DNA of 64,000 nucleotides, from the NCBI RefSeq assembly GCF_019175385.1, contig NC_083343.1, positions 55,326,457 through 55,390,456 on the forward strand. The letters are read 5' to 3'. Made by a program: the position numbers and the translations under genes. Below the pieces are notes generated by a model. That model had not been told where the DNA came from. It made no database searches and was given only the letters and a program-made list of their open reading frames with translations. Positions 35,766-46,705 of this stretch are shown here, one piece after another (position 1 is the stretch's first letter; each line of letters opens with the position of its first letter). The stretch comes from Lycium barbarum. Lineage: Eukaryota > Streptophyta > Magnoliopsida > Solanales > Solanaceae.

Positions 35766-35801
35766 TCCTTCCCCCCTTACAATCATTCGTCCTCGAATGT
35801 T
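35766..35801 (-). promoter_or_regulatory. Polypurine tract and pre-LTR hairpin of D
   Basis: Minus strand: AACATTCG/CGAAT around AGGA (35785-35801; outer pairs partly lost), then AAGGGGGGAAGGA (35766-35779) touching the LTR. Confidence 0.7.
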
Positions 35802-38601
35802 GCACTATTGCCAACTCATAACACCATCTTTGATTCCTTAGAACCGTTATTCTTCCCTTAGGTCCCGATTACCGTTTGCTTAGACTATAACTTGGTTCAG
35901 TCTCTTCTCATCTTCCCTTAACTCTTTCATTGCTTTCAGTCAGCTTCTTTCACTTCTTTGTCTTCATGTACATGGTTGGAAATTAACTAGCATCTCGCTT
36001 TCATTTTGTCTCCATTATTGTAGTCTTGACTCATCGTGCCATAACTATTCATTGGCCTGTAAGTATCCTCTTTTTCTCGCTCCTTGTTTCCCTATTTGTG
36101 GGCAATTACCTTGCTCATATACGGCGCACTCTTTGCATTTATCTCTTCAGTACCATCTCGGGCTGTCCTTTTTATACCTTTTGATCTTGGATATACACTA
36201 CATTGACTCCTTGTGGTTCATTAGTTAGCTTCATTAGTCCTTACGTCCTTGTCACCATCTTTCTTAATCCTACATTCTAAATATTTGCTCAATCATGACT
36301 TTGTCGCTAACGAGTATAATGGCTATGTTCCTTTCCAAGGCCAGTCATATCAATATCAAAATACGCATATATGAAATGTTTCTTCGCCATTTTTTTTATC
36401 CTTCGCAGTACAGTTACACTTATGGCAACTCATAATCTGAGTTTAGCTAAATTTTTAGCTCGCCACGTCTTTGAGCTCCTGTCACAATTGTTTCTTTAAC
36501 CTCCTTCCCTCAAACCTCGCAATACAACCCAAAAGCATAGGGCTATGGCAATTCTTACTCCATTGCGACTCTCTTACAACATATATATCTTACTTCGATT
36601 TCCTTATACCGGCGGTCACTTTATCCGTCATTATTCCTTATTGGTTTTCTGATGTGGCCTTTTTGCAATTATAGTTGGGCATAGCTTCACGTTGATGGTT
36701 CATATAACTTCATAGCATATGCTCTCTTGTTTAGTATAATTAGCGATCCATCAAGTTTTACTAATATCCGGTGAAATCTTTTATTTTCATTCGTAGGAGC
36801 AGCGTTCTTTCTTTCCTTCAAAATTTTCCAAACTACCAATCGTTGTTATCCGAAGTGTCCTTTGGGTTCGTCATCCTCTCCATTATCCTTTGTGTACTTG
36901 GCTCGTAGACCTTTCTTGTTCTCTTTATTACCCTTTAAAACATGTCGCTGCATACTTAGGTACTGCAAAATTTTGCTTGATGCGAGGGATTCAAATCATG
37001 GTCTAGAAATATCGTAGTTCATGTCGGGATGAAGCATCCTCTTAAGGTGTCTTCCATATTTTCTCCCTATGTCTACCTCATGGTACACTTATTGTCAATT
37101 TATTTCTACGTCTTTTCGTTACCTTCACGATATGCCAACACACCTCGAACTCTGGTCCCGAGCTAATAAATCTCCTTTTCTGGAGCCTGAAACGTCATAG
37201 CTCCTTTCAAGCCTAGCATGTTCTTCCCCCCTTATTAAGGAGGTCCCAATACACCAATAGCTTTTGAATGTCCATCGTCTTCGGCAATTATCTACCGCCC
37301 TTCACGACCTTCTCAAGGTCGAAGTTCTGTCATCGTATGGTCTGCCTTATTTATCCTTTTTGCTCGCTACACTCTTGTGTTTAGTTGGAATACTTTTAAG
37401 GGTTAGGTCCAATTCTGATGCCTTCTTTTCCGTCTTTTCAAACCTCTGTCTTTTATGACTAACGGTTCCTGGGCCCGCAAGTTAATGGGGACATTGAAAT
37501 TCACCGCGTCATTTATGAAGTTTTCGGTTATACCTTACTCCCCGTCTCTCTTCCCGACTTTGCTTATGACATCTCTAAAACTGCTTAGCCCGAGTTCTTC
37601 TTCCATTTATGTCTATATCATCATTTTGTCAATATTTCCATACCCTTCCATCTGCTACTAGCCCTTTCGCCCATTTAATTCACTTAGCTATAATTCTTCT
37701 TAACTACGCGTTTGTGTTGTCGCTGTGCATCCACGTTTTCTGAGTGTCCTGCTACTATCGCTCTTAGCACAGAATTCTTACAATGTACACTATCTCTGTC
37801 CTCATTCATTGAGTCTTCATCCGTCTTTCTGATGTCACGACCAAGTTGTCTTATCTTCCATGCACGTTCCTTAATTTCATTCTATTTCCTTTATAATCGA
37901 ACCTCTCGGTCTTTATGGAAGTTCTTGTCTCATATCATTAATTTTCTAATCACACGGGTCACCCCATCATCCTCGTTCTTATCTCGGTGATTGATCGGTT
38001 TCCTACCGCCAACTCGTTAAAGTGTCCTTCTTACTCTCATAGTTAAAGATTTCCAGTTACTTTGCTGCTAAATGCTCTCCTCTTTTTTTTTCGATCAGCC
38101 CATCAGTATACCTTCCCTAGTTTCATCCTCCTTGAGCGCCTTTTTTCTCTCGTTATTTGTAGTATCAGCTCTGATGTTTGTGAAATATTCCTTAAACGTG
38201 CAAATCCATTCTATTCTTTAGTCATCTTTTAGGAAAGCTTCTCTATGTCCGAAGCAATCATACCAACATGGCTACACATTTATCCCTTTGTAATTATATC
38301 TTTCGAGAATTGGAAATCTCTTAACATCGTCGCACGGCCTAACCATTCTTTCTCTTACTACTCATTCCTCGTCGTGGTCCCTATCCTCTTAGCCCCACTT
38401 ACCGAATTCTGTTCTCGAACCCCACACATTCCTCTTTGGTTCTAGACTACCACCTTTACCCCTTTCACACGCCTACTTTCAAATTTTTACCCAAAAAGTC
38501 TCGTGCTCTGCCTGTCATCTCTCTTGGAGGCTCCACTCACTCATGTTTCTTACTTTTTACTTTTTTCAACACTTTGATCTCCTTACCTTCCATCTACTAA
38601 C
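35802..38601 (-). other. Non-coding interior of element D, 3' part
   Basis: About 2.8 kb, purine-rich on the element's sense strand (pyrimidine-rich as printed). No protein family recognised; plus-strand frames such as 37264-37458 and 37712-37990 are low-complexity chance frames. The last five bases, CTAAC, are the target duplication of element A. Confidence 0.7.
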
Positions 38602-38887
38602 TGTTATGTCCCGTGTTTTCGTACAATTGGAAATCGTGAAATAATTATGACTCGGGTGTTAGAAGGACATAAATTAAGTTTTGAGAATATGACTATGTTG
38701 GTTATGGAATCCTTAATGCTAGGACCTCGGGGAGGGCCGAGGATAAATTTGGAATTTCGGAAATTAGTTTCGGGAATTACAAAACGGGGATTTTAATGTA
38801 GTGGGCCAAGAGAAATTGAGCAACAAATTGAGGCCCAAGTGTTGAGGAGTGGCCGGCCCCTTGCCTAGCCCAACCCACCAACTTAAT

Positions 38888-38908
38888 GTCATGTGCTAAG
38901 CACATGAC
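38888..38908. other. Palindrome upstream of the A TATA box
   Basis: Arms GTCATGTGCT and AGCACATGAC around a single A, perfect. The same sequence is at 46992-47012 in the 3' LTR. Confidence 0.8.
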
Positions 38909-39101
38909 TATTATAGGATATATATCCACAATCCCTTAGGAAATTTCATTTAATTAGAAAACAATCCAAGAACACCAAGAACATAGGGGTTCGGCCGAAT
39001 AGAAAAAGGAAAAGAAGAGAAAAAATTCCAAGCTTGTGTAGTGATTCAAAAATCTTGGTTTCTACATATTTGTGAAGTACTCAAGACGCTCTCCGACGTG
39101 G

Positions 39102-39110
39102 TATAAATAG
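39102..39110 (+). promoter_or_regulatory. TATA box of 5' LTR A
   Basis: TATAAATAG about 500 bp into the LTR; copy at 47206-47214 in the 3' LTR. Likely start of the genomic transcript a few tens of bases downstream (inference). Confidence 0.65.
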
Positions 39111-40952
39111 TTGGGCACGAGGACGACGTTTTCGACAAGTCGGGTTTTCAAGAAAAGGTAAGAATTTTGCCCCTTTTATGTTATAGAATTGATGTGAATG
39201 TGTTAAGCATTGGACGTAGATGGAGATCCCGTAATTTTAACGTAAATAGAAAGTCGTGGGTGTGTGTGTATAGTGTGTTGGGCCGTGAGCCATAGAGAGG
39301 AAAAAAATGATGTGAATTGATTTTGTTTAAGTTGGTATAATGTGTTGTTGTGACCCTTATGTCGTAAATGATTAATTGGTGAATGAAATTGGCGTTGAAA
39401 GATGATTTTGGATATTATCGGAAAGCGTATACCCTTGGTATCATTATGTATATCATTGTATATTTATGGTACTAGATACTTTAGATATGAACTTATAATG
39501 ATGTTAATGAATTCGGAATGAAACGACGTGAGTTAGAATGTTCGTCGTGAACTTTTGATTGTTTGAAGAATTATGGAACATAATGGATTTTGGTATAATT
39601 TCGGGTATGGCTTGAATTGTAGTTAGGTTGTGATTGTATAAGTTTGAATGTGGAAATGAATACAATTATGGAGATGTAGAATTGGAGTTTTGAAAGTTTG
39701 AATGGAAGTTGCCAACTTAGATAACAAAGTGGAATTTTGAAGCTAGAATGGCTTGATTGTTGTTTGTTGATGTGTGGGCTGTTGTTGTTGTTGTATTTTG
39801 AGCCGAGCTAAGTCTCGGGGATGTTAGATTTATAGGGGAAATGCTGCCGAAATTTCGGTAGGCAAATATGGAGTTAAAGGCATTTTTGAGCCTAAGAATC
39901 TCATTTGGTAACTTTGACCATTTGCAGATTTTTGACGAAACGGGACGGGACTTTTGGAGGAGCTTACGACATCTGTGAGGTATGTAAAGCTTCCCAATTC
40001 TTTATTTGGCATATCTTAGTGTGTTGGTTGAATATGAGACCTTCCGGAGCATTTCTGCTCCTCGAAACCCGATCCACAGGAAAGTTACTATTCATTCAAT
40101 TCGATTGAAGCCTAAAGGCTCCCTTTTGGCTAGAATGCCATCATTCGTCCGAAACCTATCGAAATGTGGTCGGGTAACCTAGAAATGATTATGTATGACC
40201 TTTGGCATATTACTGCTCGAAAAAGAATATGTTCGCCACCTCACTTCGACTCGAGGTGGGTCCGCTACCCCAAAATGCCCGATTTGCCCTTCGGGCCACC
40301 TTTGAGAATAAAGTTGAAAGTACCACTTCCGATCTTTGGAACATCCTCCTACGGGGTATGTTTGGACTATTCGATGCGCTAATCTATGTTCCGAACTATA
40401 TGGACCATTTTGGAAACGTTTTGCAAAATGAAACTTTATGTCGGCTAAGTATTCGACTATTTTGTATTCTAAAATGACTTATGAGTTCACTTTGCTTTGA
40501 AAGACTATTTTGAAATACGATTTGCATTTGCTTGCTCACGACTCCGCTCGTGCCTTATTATGACTTCGTTCACCGGTTCCCGGGCCGGTTTTGATTCGTG
40601 CGTTGTATGATAAATTCGGCCGTATGCTGTGTTACGGTTCCCGAGGCTTCGCCATAGGGCCGGGTTCCGTTTGGAGTTATGCTGTGATATGGCTCGTGAT
40701 GCGATACGCTCACCGATGATTATGATTATGTTCGGGGATGTACGGAGATTTGAAACCTTCTGGTGTTATGCTGTGTGTGGCGCCAGCGTCGGAGTGGCGA
40801 CCACGTTCTTAAGCGTTTGCATGATTTTGTTTGCATAAAATACATGTATATTATTTCGATACAGATTTTGACATACCAGTTTGTATCCCACTTTGACATT
40901 TGATTTGCTTTCGGTTTTGATCTATAATTCTGTACTCCGTGCTTTACATACT

Positions 40953-41008
40953 CAGTACATATTTCGTACTGACCCCCTTTCTTCGGGGGCTGCGTTTTAT
41001 GCCCGCAG
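40953..41008 (+). other. Hairpin cluster of 5' LTR A (reference copy)
   Basis: Three adjacent stems: CAGTAC/GTACTG, CCCCC/GGGGG with loop TTTCTTC, and CTGC/GCAG. Copy at 49057-49112. Found in all Tekay-type LTRs in the window that reach this region. Confidence 0.8.
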
Positions 41009-41141
41009 GTGCAGACATCGGTGATCCTCCGCAGTAGGATTCACTTCTTGCTTTCGAAGTACTCGTACTGGGTCCGGAGTCCACTCTTGGTACAGACTCC
41101 TCTACTCTGTATATCCTTTGTATATTCGACAGTTTGGGTAC

Positions 41142-41160
41142 GGCGGGGCCCTGTCTCGCC
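41142..41160 (+). other. GGGGCCC-loop stem in LTR A
   Basis: GGCG pairs with CGCC across GGGCCCTGTCT. The element C2 copy (61275-61293) has GACGGG with CCCGTC and LTR E (17064-17082) GACGGG/CCCGTC. Confidence 0.55.
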
Positions 41161-41510
41161 ATATGTTATGTTTTGAATTCGTAGAGGCCTGTAGTCATAT
41201 TTGTGGGGCGAGGGTCCTATGTGTATGTTGTCTGATTTTGCTTTCGGGTCTTAAAGCGGTCTGTTTGATATGATGGCCCCAAATGGCCCTTCTGTATATA
41301 TTTGTATTTTGACTGGCGATGTCTATTCCGCCGCTTTGTTTGAGTTTGATCTGATATGACCGCATAAGACATAATCTCGATATAAATTATGTTTGATATA
41401 ACTTCTTGAAAATTCTGAGTAAGTTTGGATTCGGAAATGAATATGCGATTTGGTCTGGGTACCCAGGTAGGGTGCCAGTCGCGGCCCACGGGGCTGGGTC
41501 GTGACAAAAG

Positions 41511-41522
41511 TGGTATCAGAGC
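41511..41522 (+). promoter_or_regulatory. Primer binding site of A, initiator Met tRNA
   Basis: TGGTATCAGAGC, exact, four bases after the LTR. Confidence 0.95.
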
Positions 41523-41565
41523 GGTTTGTCCTCGGAATGTCTACAGGCCGTGTCTCGTAGAGTCT

Positions 41566-41601
41566 TGTTTATCGATGTGTTGTGCACCACGTCTATAAGC
41601 A
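41566..41601 (+). other. 36-nt leader hairpin of A with GTGCAC loop
   Basis: Outer stem TGTTTAT/ATAAGCA (one wobble), inner stem GATGTG/CACGTC, loop TTGTGCAC. Relative to C (GGTGTG/CACATC) both arms changed with pairing kept. Confidence 0.75.
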
Positions 41602-41709
41602 GGAAGCTACAGGGCATTTAGGATGTTACTTTCTTTGGAATCTTAGATCGTGCGATAGAGCTGTGCTATTAGGATGATTTTGACCTGACTCGCCTTTGTG
41701 TTTGCAGTG

Positions 41710-44700
41710 ATGCCTCCGAAGAAGGCAACGGCGGCCCAGAAGGGCAAGGCGAGGATTGGAGAGACTAGCCAGGCACAGCGAGCTACCCGGGCTCGTGTCT
41801 ATGATTTGCCTGAGGATGTGCCTCATTCTGAGGGGTCTGCTACACCCCCACTAGTACAGCCTAGAGCAGGACCTTCAGCAGCTCCAGAGGTCCGTGTACC
41901 CGCACCTGAGACTCCAGCTCCTCAGCCAGGGGCGGAGGATAGGACCCTGAGAGAGGCTGTACAGCTGTTGACTACACTGGTAGCAGGACAGGCTCGCAGG
42001 CGCGGGCGGAGGGACGACGATGATGATGACAGGCGGGACAGCCTGAGAGTTCGGGAGTTTTTGTTATGTGGCCCTCCAGGGTTCTTCGGGTCTAAGCCCG
42101 ACGAGGACCCCCACGACTTTATTCGGGGGATGCGATGCTCACTGGACTTGGTCAGGGCTTCAGAGACTGAGTCAGTTGAGCTGGCTTCGCACCGGCTTCG
42201 AGATGTGGCTACCCACTGGTACGAGACTTGGGAGCTGTCTAGAGGAGAGGGTGCCCCTCCAGCCACTTGGGATCAGTTTGTGACAGCATTCACCCGCCAC
42301 TTTTTGCCACCAGAGTTACGGCGGGCACGGGCTGATCGATTCTTACGTCTGCAGCAGAGGGGTCGGAGTGTTCGCGAGTATAACCTTGAGTTTGATTCTC
42401 TGGCCCGATATGCACCGGCCGTGGTAGCAGATATGTCCGATCGGATGCACAGATATGTTATGGGATTGGACCGGTATTTGGTTGATAGTTGTATGGCAGT
42501 GTCATTGCAGGCAGACATGGACATTTCCCCGCTTCAGGCCTATGCGATGGGTATGGAGGACCGTCGCAGATCTGATCCTGCTGGCAGAGATCGAGACAGG
42601 AGGCCGCCCAAGAGGGCTAGATCCGTGGGTTATTCAAGGGATTCTCGAGGCGGACAGCCTCAGCAGCAGCAGCAGTCTGACAGATATTTTCCTCCCTCCG
42701 GCCGGGGTACTCAGTCAGGTAGCCGGAGATTCGATAGTACAGGACCGTCTGGGGCCGGTCAGGGCTCCAGAGTGGCAGGTTCACAGGTACCCAGGGGTCC
42801 CAGCCAGGCCAGACCACCCAGGCCCCGTTGCCCTCATTGCGGGAAGTCACATCCCGGGGAGTGTTACCGAGCGACGGGAGCTTGTTTTTCTTGTGGCGGT
42901 CAGGGCCACTTTATGAGAGATTGTCCATTGGCTAGCGGTTCTGGTAGTGCTGCTCAGCAGACAGGGTCAGCCGCCGGTTCTTCTTCTGCTCCATCAGTTG
43001 CACGCCCTGGAGGGCGAGGTATTTCAGCACCGACAGGACGCGGTCGAGGCCGCGGTGGCACTTCAGGTTCTAGCGGTCCCTCGAACCGCATATATGCTTT
43101 GGCCAGCCGCCAGGATCAGGAGGCTTCGCCAAACGTCGTCACAGGTACATTGCTGGTTTTCTCCAGATCTGTATATGCATTGATTGACCCTGGTTCTACT
43201 TTATCGTATATTTCCCCGCTTGTTGCTAGTAAGATTGGGATAGTGTCTGAGCCTATAGAACCGTTTGAGGTAGCTACGCCAGTTGGGGATTTTATTGTAG
43301 CGAGACAGATCTATAGGGATTGTTCTGTGACCATTTATGATCGTAGCACTAAGGCTGATTTGATAGAGTTAGACATGCTTGAGTTTGACGTCATTATGGG
43401 CATGGACTGGTTGTCTTCCTGTTATGCTAATGTCGACTGCCAGAAAAAGGTAGTCCGTTTTCAGTTTCCAGGGGAACCAGTCATAGAGTGGTTCGGATCT
43501 ACAGCATCGCCGAGGGGTAAGTTTATTTCATACCTCAAGGCTAAGAAGATGATCCAGAAGGGGTATATCTATCATTTGGTTCGTGTGCACGATACTGCCG
43601 CGGAGGTACCTACCCTTCAGTCTGTTCCGGTCGTCAGCGAGTTTCCAGATGTTTTTCCTGACGAGCTTCCTGGCCTTCCGCCTGAGCGGGAGATTGATTT
43701 TTCTATTGAGTTGATGCCGGATACGCAGCCTATATCTATTCCTCCGTACAGAATGGCACCAGCTGAGTTGAAGGAGTTGAAGGAGCAGCTGAAAGATTTG
43801 CTGGATAAGGGCTTTATTAGACCCAGCACCTCACCCTGGGGAGCGCCGGTGCTGTTCGTCAGAAAGAAAGACGGGTCATTGCGGATGTGTATCGACTACC
43901 GGCAGCTGAATAAGGTGACTGTTAAGAATAAATATCCCCTCCCCCGGATTGATGACTTGTTTGACCAGCTGCAGGGTGCTAGACACTTTTCAAAGATAGA
44001 TCTGCGTTCTGGTTACCATCAGGTGCGAGTACGGGAGTCAGATATCCCGAAGACTGCTTTTAGGACTCGGTACGGGCATTATGAGTTCAGAGTTATGTCT
44101 TTCGGGCTGACTAATGCTCCAGCAGTATTTATGGATCTGATGAACCGGGTATTTCGGCCTTTCCTGGATATGTTTGTTATTGTGTTTATTGATGATATCC
44201 TGATTTACTCGCGATCAGTCGAGGAGCATTCAGATCATTTGAGGACGGTACTTGGCATCCTCCGTCAGCAGCAGTTATATGCTAAATTCTCTAAGTGTGA
44301 GTTCTGGTTGACTTCTGTGGCATTCTTGGGCCATATTGTCGGCGCAGATGGTATTCGGGTTGACACGCAGAAGATTGAGGCTGTGCAGAATTGGCCCAGG
44401 CCTACTACACCGACAGAGGTGCGTAGTTTTCTTGGATTGGCTGGGTATTACCGCAGGTTCGTGGAGGATTTCTCTTCTATTTCAGCACCACTGACGAGGC
44501 TTACCCAGAAAGCAGCAAAATTCCAGTGGACAGATGCTTGCGAGCGCAGCTTTCAGATGCTGAAGGAGAGATTGATTACAGCACCAGTTTTGGCTCTTCC
44601 AGAGGGATCTGACGGGTATGTTGTCTATTGTGACGCCTCTGGTATTGGGATAGGATGTGTATTGATGCAGCACGGTCGAGTCATAGCCTATGCTTCCCGA

Positions 44701-46623
44701 CAGCTCAGACCGCACGAGAAGAACTATCCCACTCATGATCTTGAGTTGGCCGCGGTGATTCATGCTTTGAAGATTTGGCGGCATTATTTATATGGGGTCC
44801 ATGTTGATATCTATACGGACCATAAGAGTCTCCAGTATATTTTTAGGCAGAAGGAACTAAATTTGCGGCAGCGGAGATGGCTTGAGTTACTAAAGGATTA
44901 CGATGTTGATATTTTGTACCATCCGGGGAAAGCCAATGTGGTAGCTGATGCGCTTAGCCGCAAGTCCGTGGGCAGTCTGGCTGATGTTCCATCTGATAAG
45001 AGAGATCTGGTTCGTGATATTTATCAGCTGGCCAGCCTCGGAGTTCGTTTGGTGGATTCTGGAGATTCTGGGATTTCTGTTCGTCCAGTTGCTGAGTCAT
45101 CTATTATTCAGGAGGTAAAGCAGCGCCAGTTTGAGGATCCTCTTTTGATTCAGTACAGAGATGTGGCCCTTAGTAAATCAAAGACTCAGTTTGAGATCTC
45201 GCCTGACGGAGTATTATTATATGACGGCAGATTCTGTGTACCGGACGTTGCGGGCTTACGGCGGCAGATTATGGGCGAGGCCCATAATGCACGATATTCT
45301 GTCCATCCTGGTTCCACTAAAATGTACCGGGACCTCAGGTGTTTGTATTGGTGGGACGGCATGAAGAAAGATATTGCTAAGTTTGTTAGGCAGTGCCCGA
45401 ACTGCCAGCAAGTTAAGATCGAGCATCAGAAGCCCGGTGGATTATTGCAGGAGATGGAAATTCCAGCCTGGAAATGGGAGATGATTAATATGGATTTCGT
45501 TGTTGGATTACCGCGCACTCCACGCAGGTACGACTCTATCTGGGTTGTTGTTGACAGGCTGACGAAATCAGCCCATTTCCTTCCGGTTCGGACTACTTAT
45601 TCGGCTGAGGACTATGCCAGATTGTATATCAGAGAGATAGTCAGACTTCACGGAGTCCCTATATCTATTATTACTGACCGAGGTACCCAGTTTACAGCAA
45701 ATTTCTGGAGGTCATTTCAGGAGGGGTTAGGGACTCAGGTGAGTCTCAGTACAGCTTTTCACCCCCAGTCCGACGGGCAGGCCGAGCCCACTATTCAGAC
45801 GCTCGAAGATATGTTGCGGGCCTGCGTTATTGATTTCAGGGGCAGCTGGGACGATCATTTGCCGCTTATTGAGTTTGCCTATAATTACAGTTATCACTCC
45901 AGCATTCAGATGGCTCCGTACGAGGCCCTTTATGGCAGGAGATGCAGGTCTCCTATTGGCTGGTTTGACGTGGGCGAGACTAAGTTGATTGGCCCAGATG
46001 TGATCCAGGAAGCTGTAGATAAGGTAAAGCTTATTCGAGAACGATTATTGGCTGCTCAGAGTCGACAGAAAGCTTATGCAGATAGACGACGTCGACCGTT
46101 AGAGTTCCGGATTGGCGACTGGGTATTCCTGAAGGTGTCGCCCATGAAGGGTGTCATGAGATTCGGTAAAAAGGGTAAGTTGAGCCCCCGGTACATTGGA
46201 CCGTATCAGATCGTGCGAAAGATAGGCGAGGTCGCCTATGAGCTAGACTTACCATCCGACTTGGAGGCCGTACACCCGGTGTTTCATGTGTCTATGTTGC
46301 GGAAATGCATTGGTGATCCTGCCAGGATATTCCCAGTTGACGACATTCAGGTGACGGAGCAGTTATCTTATGACGAGCAGCCTGTATCTATTCTGGATCG
46401 ACAGGTGCGGAGACTACGCACTAAAGAAGTGCCCTCCGTCAAAGTCCTGTGGCGCAACAATAATCGGGAGGAGATGACTTGGGAGGCGGAGGACGAGATG
46501 AAGAAGAAATATCCCCACTTGTTCCCGACATCCACAGGTAATCTAATTCCTTTTTTTTTTTTTTTTTTTTTTTTTCAGTTTGTTGTGTTGATTGACAAAA
46601 TAAATTATGTATGTCATTATTAA
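41710..46623 (+). CDS. Gag-Pol polyprotein with chromodomain, intact, 1637 aa
   Basis: One frame makes all retrotransposon proteins. Numbered from the ATG at 41710 (MPPKK, matching gag in B): gag capsid domain about 130-240; CCHC knuckle [14 protein letters not shown] at 392-405; protease DPGS with Asp493; reverse transcriptase with Asp764 and FIDD Asp828-829; RNase H with Asp975 and TDHKS Asp1037; integrase zinc finger His1192, His1199, Cys1229, Cys1232; integrase core Asp1262, Asp1323, Glu1359 (D-35-E spacing); chromodomain about 1557-1605 ([15 protein letters not shown]), thought to direct insertion to modified chromatin. No stop or frameshift. Oddities: Pro1360 directly after the catalytic Glu where relatives usually have Arg, and a tail encoded by a T25 run. 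An upstream in-frame GTG at 41698 is unlikely to start. Gag and Pol share a frame, so processing by the protease is expected. Confidence 0.97.
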   Translation: MPPKKATAAQKGKARIGETSQAQRATRARVYDLPEDVPHSEGSATPPLVQPRAGPSAAPEVRVPAPETPAPQPGAEDRTLREAVQLLTTLVAGQARRRGRRDDDDDDRRDSLRVREFLLCGPPGFFGSKPDEDPHDFIRGMRCSLDLVRASETESVELASHRLRDVATHWYETWELSRGEGAPPATWDQFVTAFTRHFLPPELRRARADRFLRLQQRGRSVREYNLEFDSLARYAPAVVADMSDRMHRYVMGLDRYLVDSCMAVSLQADMDISPLQAYAMGMEDRRRSDPAGRDRDRRPPKRARSVGYSRDSRGGQPQQQQQSDRYFPPSGRGTQSGSRRFDSTGPSGAGQGSRVAGSQVPRGPSQARPPRPRCPHCGKSHPGECYRATGACFSCGGQGHFMRDCPLASGSGSAAQQTGSAAGSSSAPSVARPGGRGISAPTGRGRGRGGTSGSSGPSNRIYALASRQDQEASPNVVTGTLLVFSRSVYALIDPGSTLSYISPLVASKIGIVSEPIEPFEVATPVGDFIVARQIYRDCSVTIYDRSTKADLIELDMLEFDVIMGMDWLSSCYANVDCQKKVVRFQFPGEPVIEWFGSTASPRGKFISYLKAKKMIQKGYIYHLVRVHDTAAEVPTLQSVPVVSEFPDVFPDELPGLPPEREIDFSIELMPDTQPISIPPYRMAPAELKELKEQLKDLLDKGFIRPSTSPWGAPVLFVRKKDGSLRMCIDYRQLNKVTVKNKYPLPRIDDLFDQLQGARHFSKIDLRSGYHQVRVRESDIPKTAFRTRYGHYEFRVMSFGLTNAPAVFMDLMNRVFRPFLDMFVIVFIDDILIYSRSVEEHSDHLRTVLGILRQQQLYAKFSKCEFWLTSVAFLGHIVGADGIRVDTQKIEAVQNWPRPTTPTEVRSFLGLAGYYRRFVEDFSSISAPLTRLTQKAAKFQWTDACERSFQMLKERLITAPVLALPEGSDGYVVYCDASGIGIGCVLMQHGRVIAYASRQLRPHEKNYPTHDLELAAVIHALKIWRHYLYGVHVDIYTDHKSLQYIFRQKELNLRQRRWLELLKDYDVDILYHPGKANVVADALSRKSVGSLADVPSDKRDLVRDIYQLASLGVRLVDSGDSGISVRPVAESSIIQEVKQRQFEDPLLIQYRDVALSKSKTQFEISPDGVLLYDGRFCVPDVAGLRRQIMGEAHNARYSVHPGSTKMYRDLRCLYWWDGMKKDIAKFVRQCPNCQQVKIEHQKPGGLLQEMEIPAWKWEMINMDFVVGLPRTPRRYDSIWVVVDRLTKSAHFLPVRTTYSAEDYARLYIREIVRLHGVPISIITDRGTQFTANFWRSFQEGLGTQVSLSTAFHPQSDGQAEPTIQTLEDMLRACVIDFRGSWDDHLPLIEFAYNYSYHSSIQMAPYEALYGRRCRSPIGWFDVGETKLIGPDVIQEAVDKVKLIRERLLAAQSRQKAYADRRRRPLEFRIGDWVFLKVSPMKGVMRFGKKGKLSPRYIGPYQIVRKIGEVAYELDLPSDLEAVHPVFHVSMLRKCIGDPARIFPVDDIQVTEQLSYDEQPVSILDRQVRRLRTKEVPSVKVLWRNNNREEMTWEAEDEMKKKYPHLFPTSTGNLIPFFFFFFFFQFVVLIDKINYVCHY
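46551..46575 (+). repeat. T25 tract inside the pol 3' end of A
   Basis: Encodes a run of Phe after the chromodomain. It is preceded by ACAG/GTAATC and followed by CAG, the layout of a very short intron-like segment. B has a short equivalent (58482-58502). Confidence 0.85.
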
Positions 46624-46669
46624 AAAGGGACACTCCTGCCTCGATCATAAGACCTTATAAGATTAATCT

Positions 46670-46705
46670 AACATTCGGGGACGAATGTTCTTAAGGGGGG
46701 GAGAA
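46670..46705 (+). promoter_or_regulatory. Pre-LTR hairpin and polypurine tract of A
   Basis: AACATTCG/CGAATGTT around GGGA (46670-46689), then AAGGGGGGGAGAA (46693-46705) touching the 3' LTR. Confidence 0.85.

Larger units (their letters stand above)
38602..41506 (+). repeat. 5' LTR of element A
   Basis: Starts TGTTATGTCCCG, ends GGGTCGTGACA. Landmarks: palindrome 38888-38908, TATA box 39102-39110, a CCGAAATTTCGG palindrome near 39848, GGTTCCCGGGCCGG-type hairpins near 40575-40670, hairpin cluster 40953-41008, and the GGGGCCC stem 41142-41160. Confidence 0.97.

Noticed and set aside
37264..38445. Series of plus-strand frames with hydrophobic runs that resemble membrane proteins
   Set aside because: They are antisense to the purine-rich interior of element D; pyrimidine-rich DNA yields Ser/Leu/Phe-rich frames by composition.
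39830..40838. Five frames exactly duplicated at 47934-48942
   Set aside because: Duplicate because they are in the two LTRs of element A; not genes.
41698..41709. Upstream start for the A polyprotein
   Set aside because: The codon at 41698 is GTG; the first ATG, conserved with B, is at 41710.
42068..45364. Overlapping frames within gag-pol on both strands
   Set aside because: Shadows of the single long frame caused by its higher GC; no independent motif.
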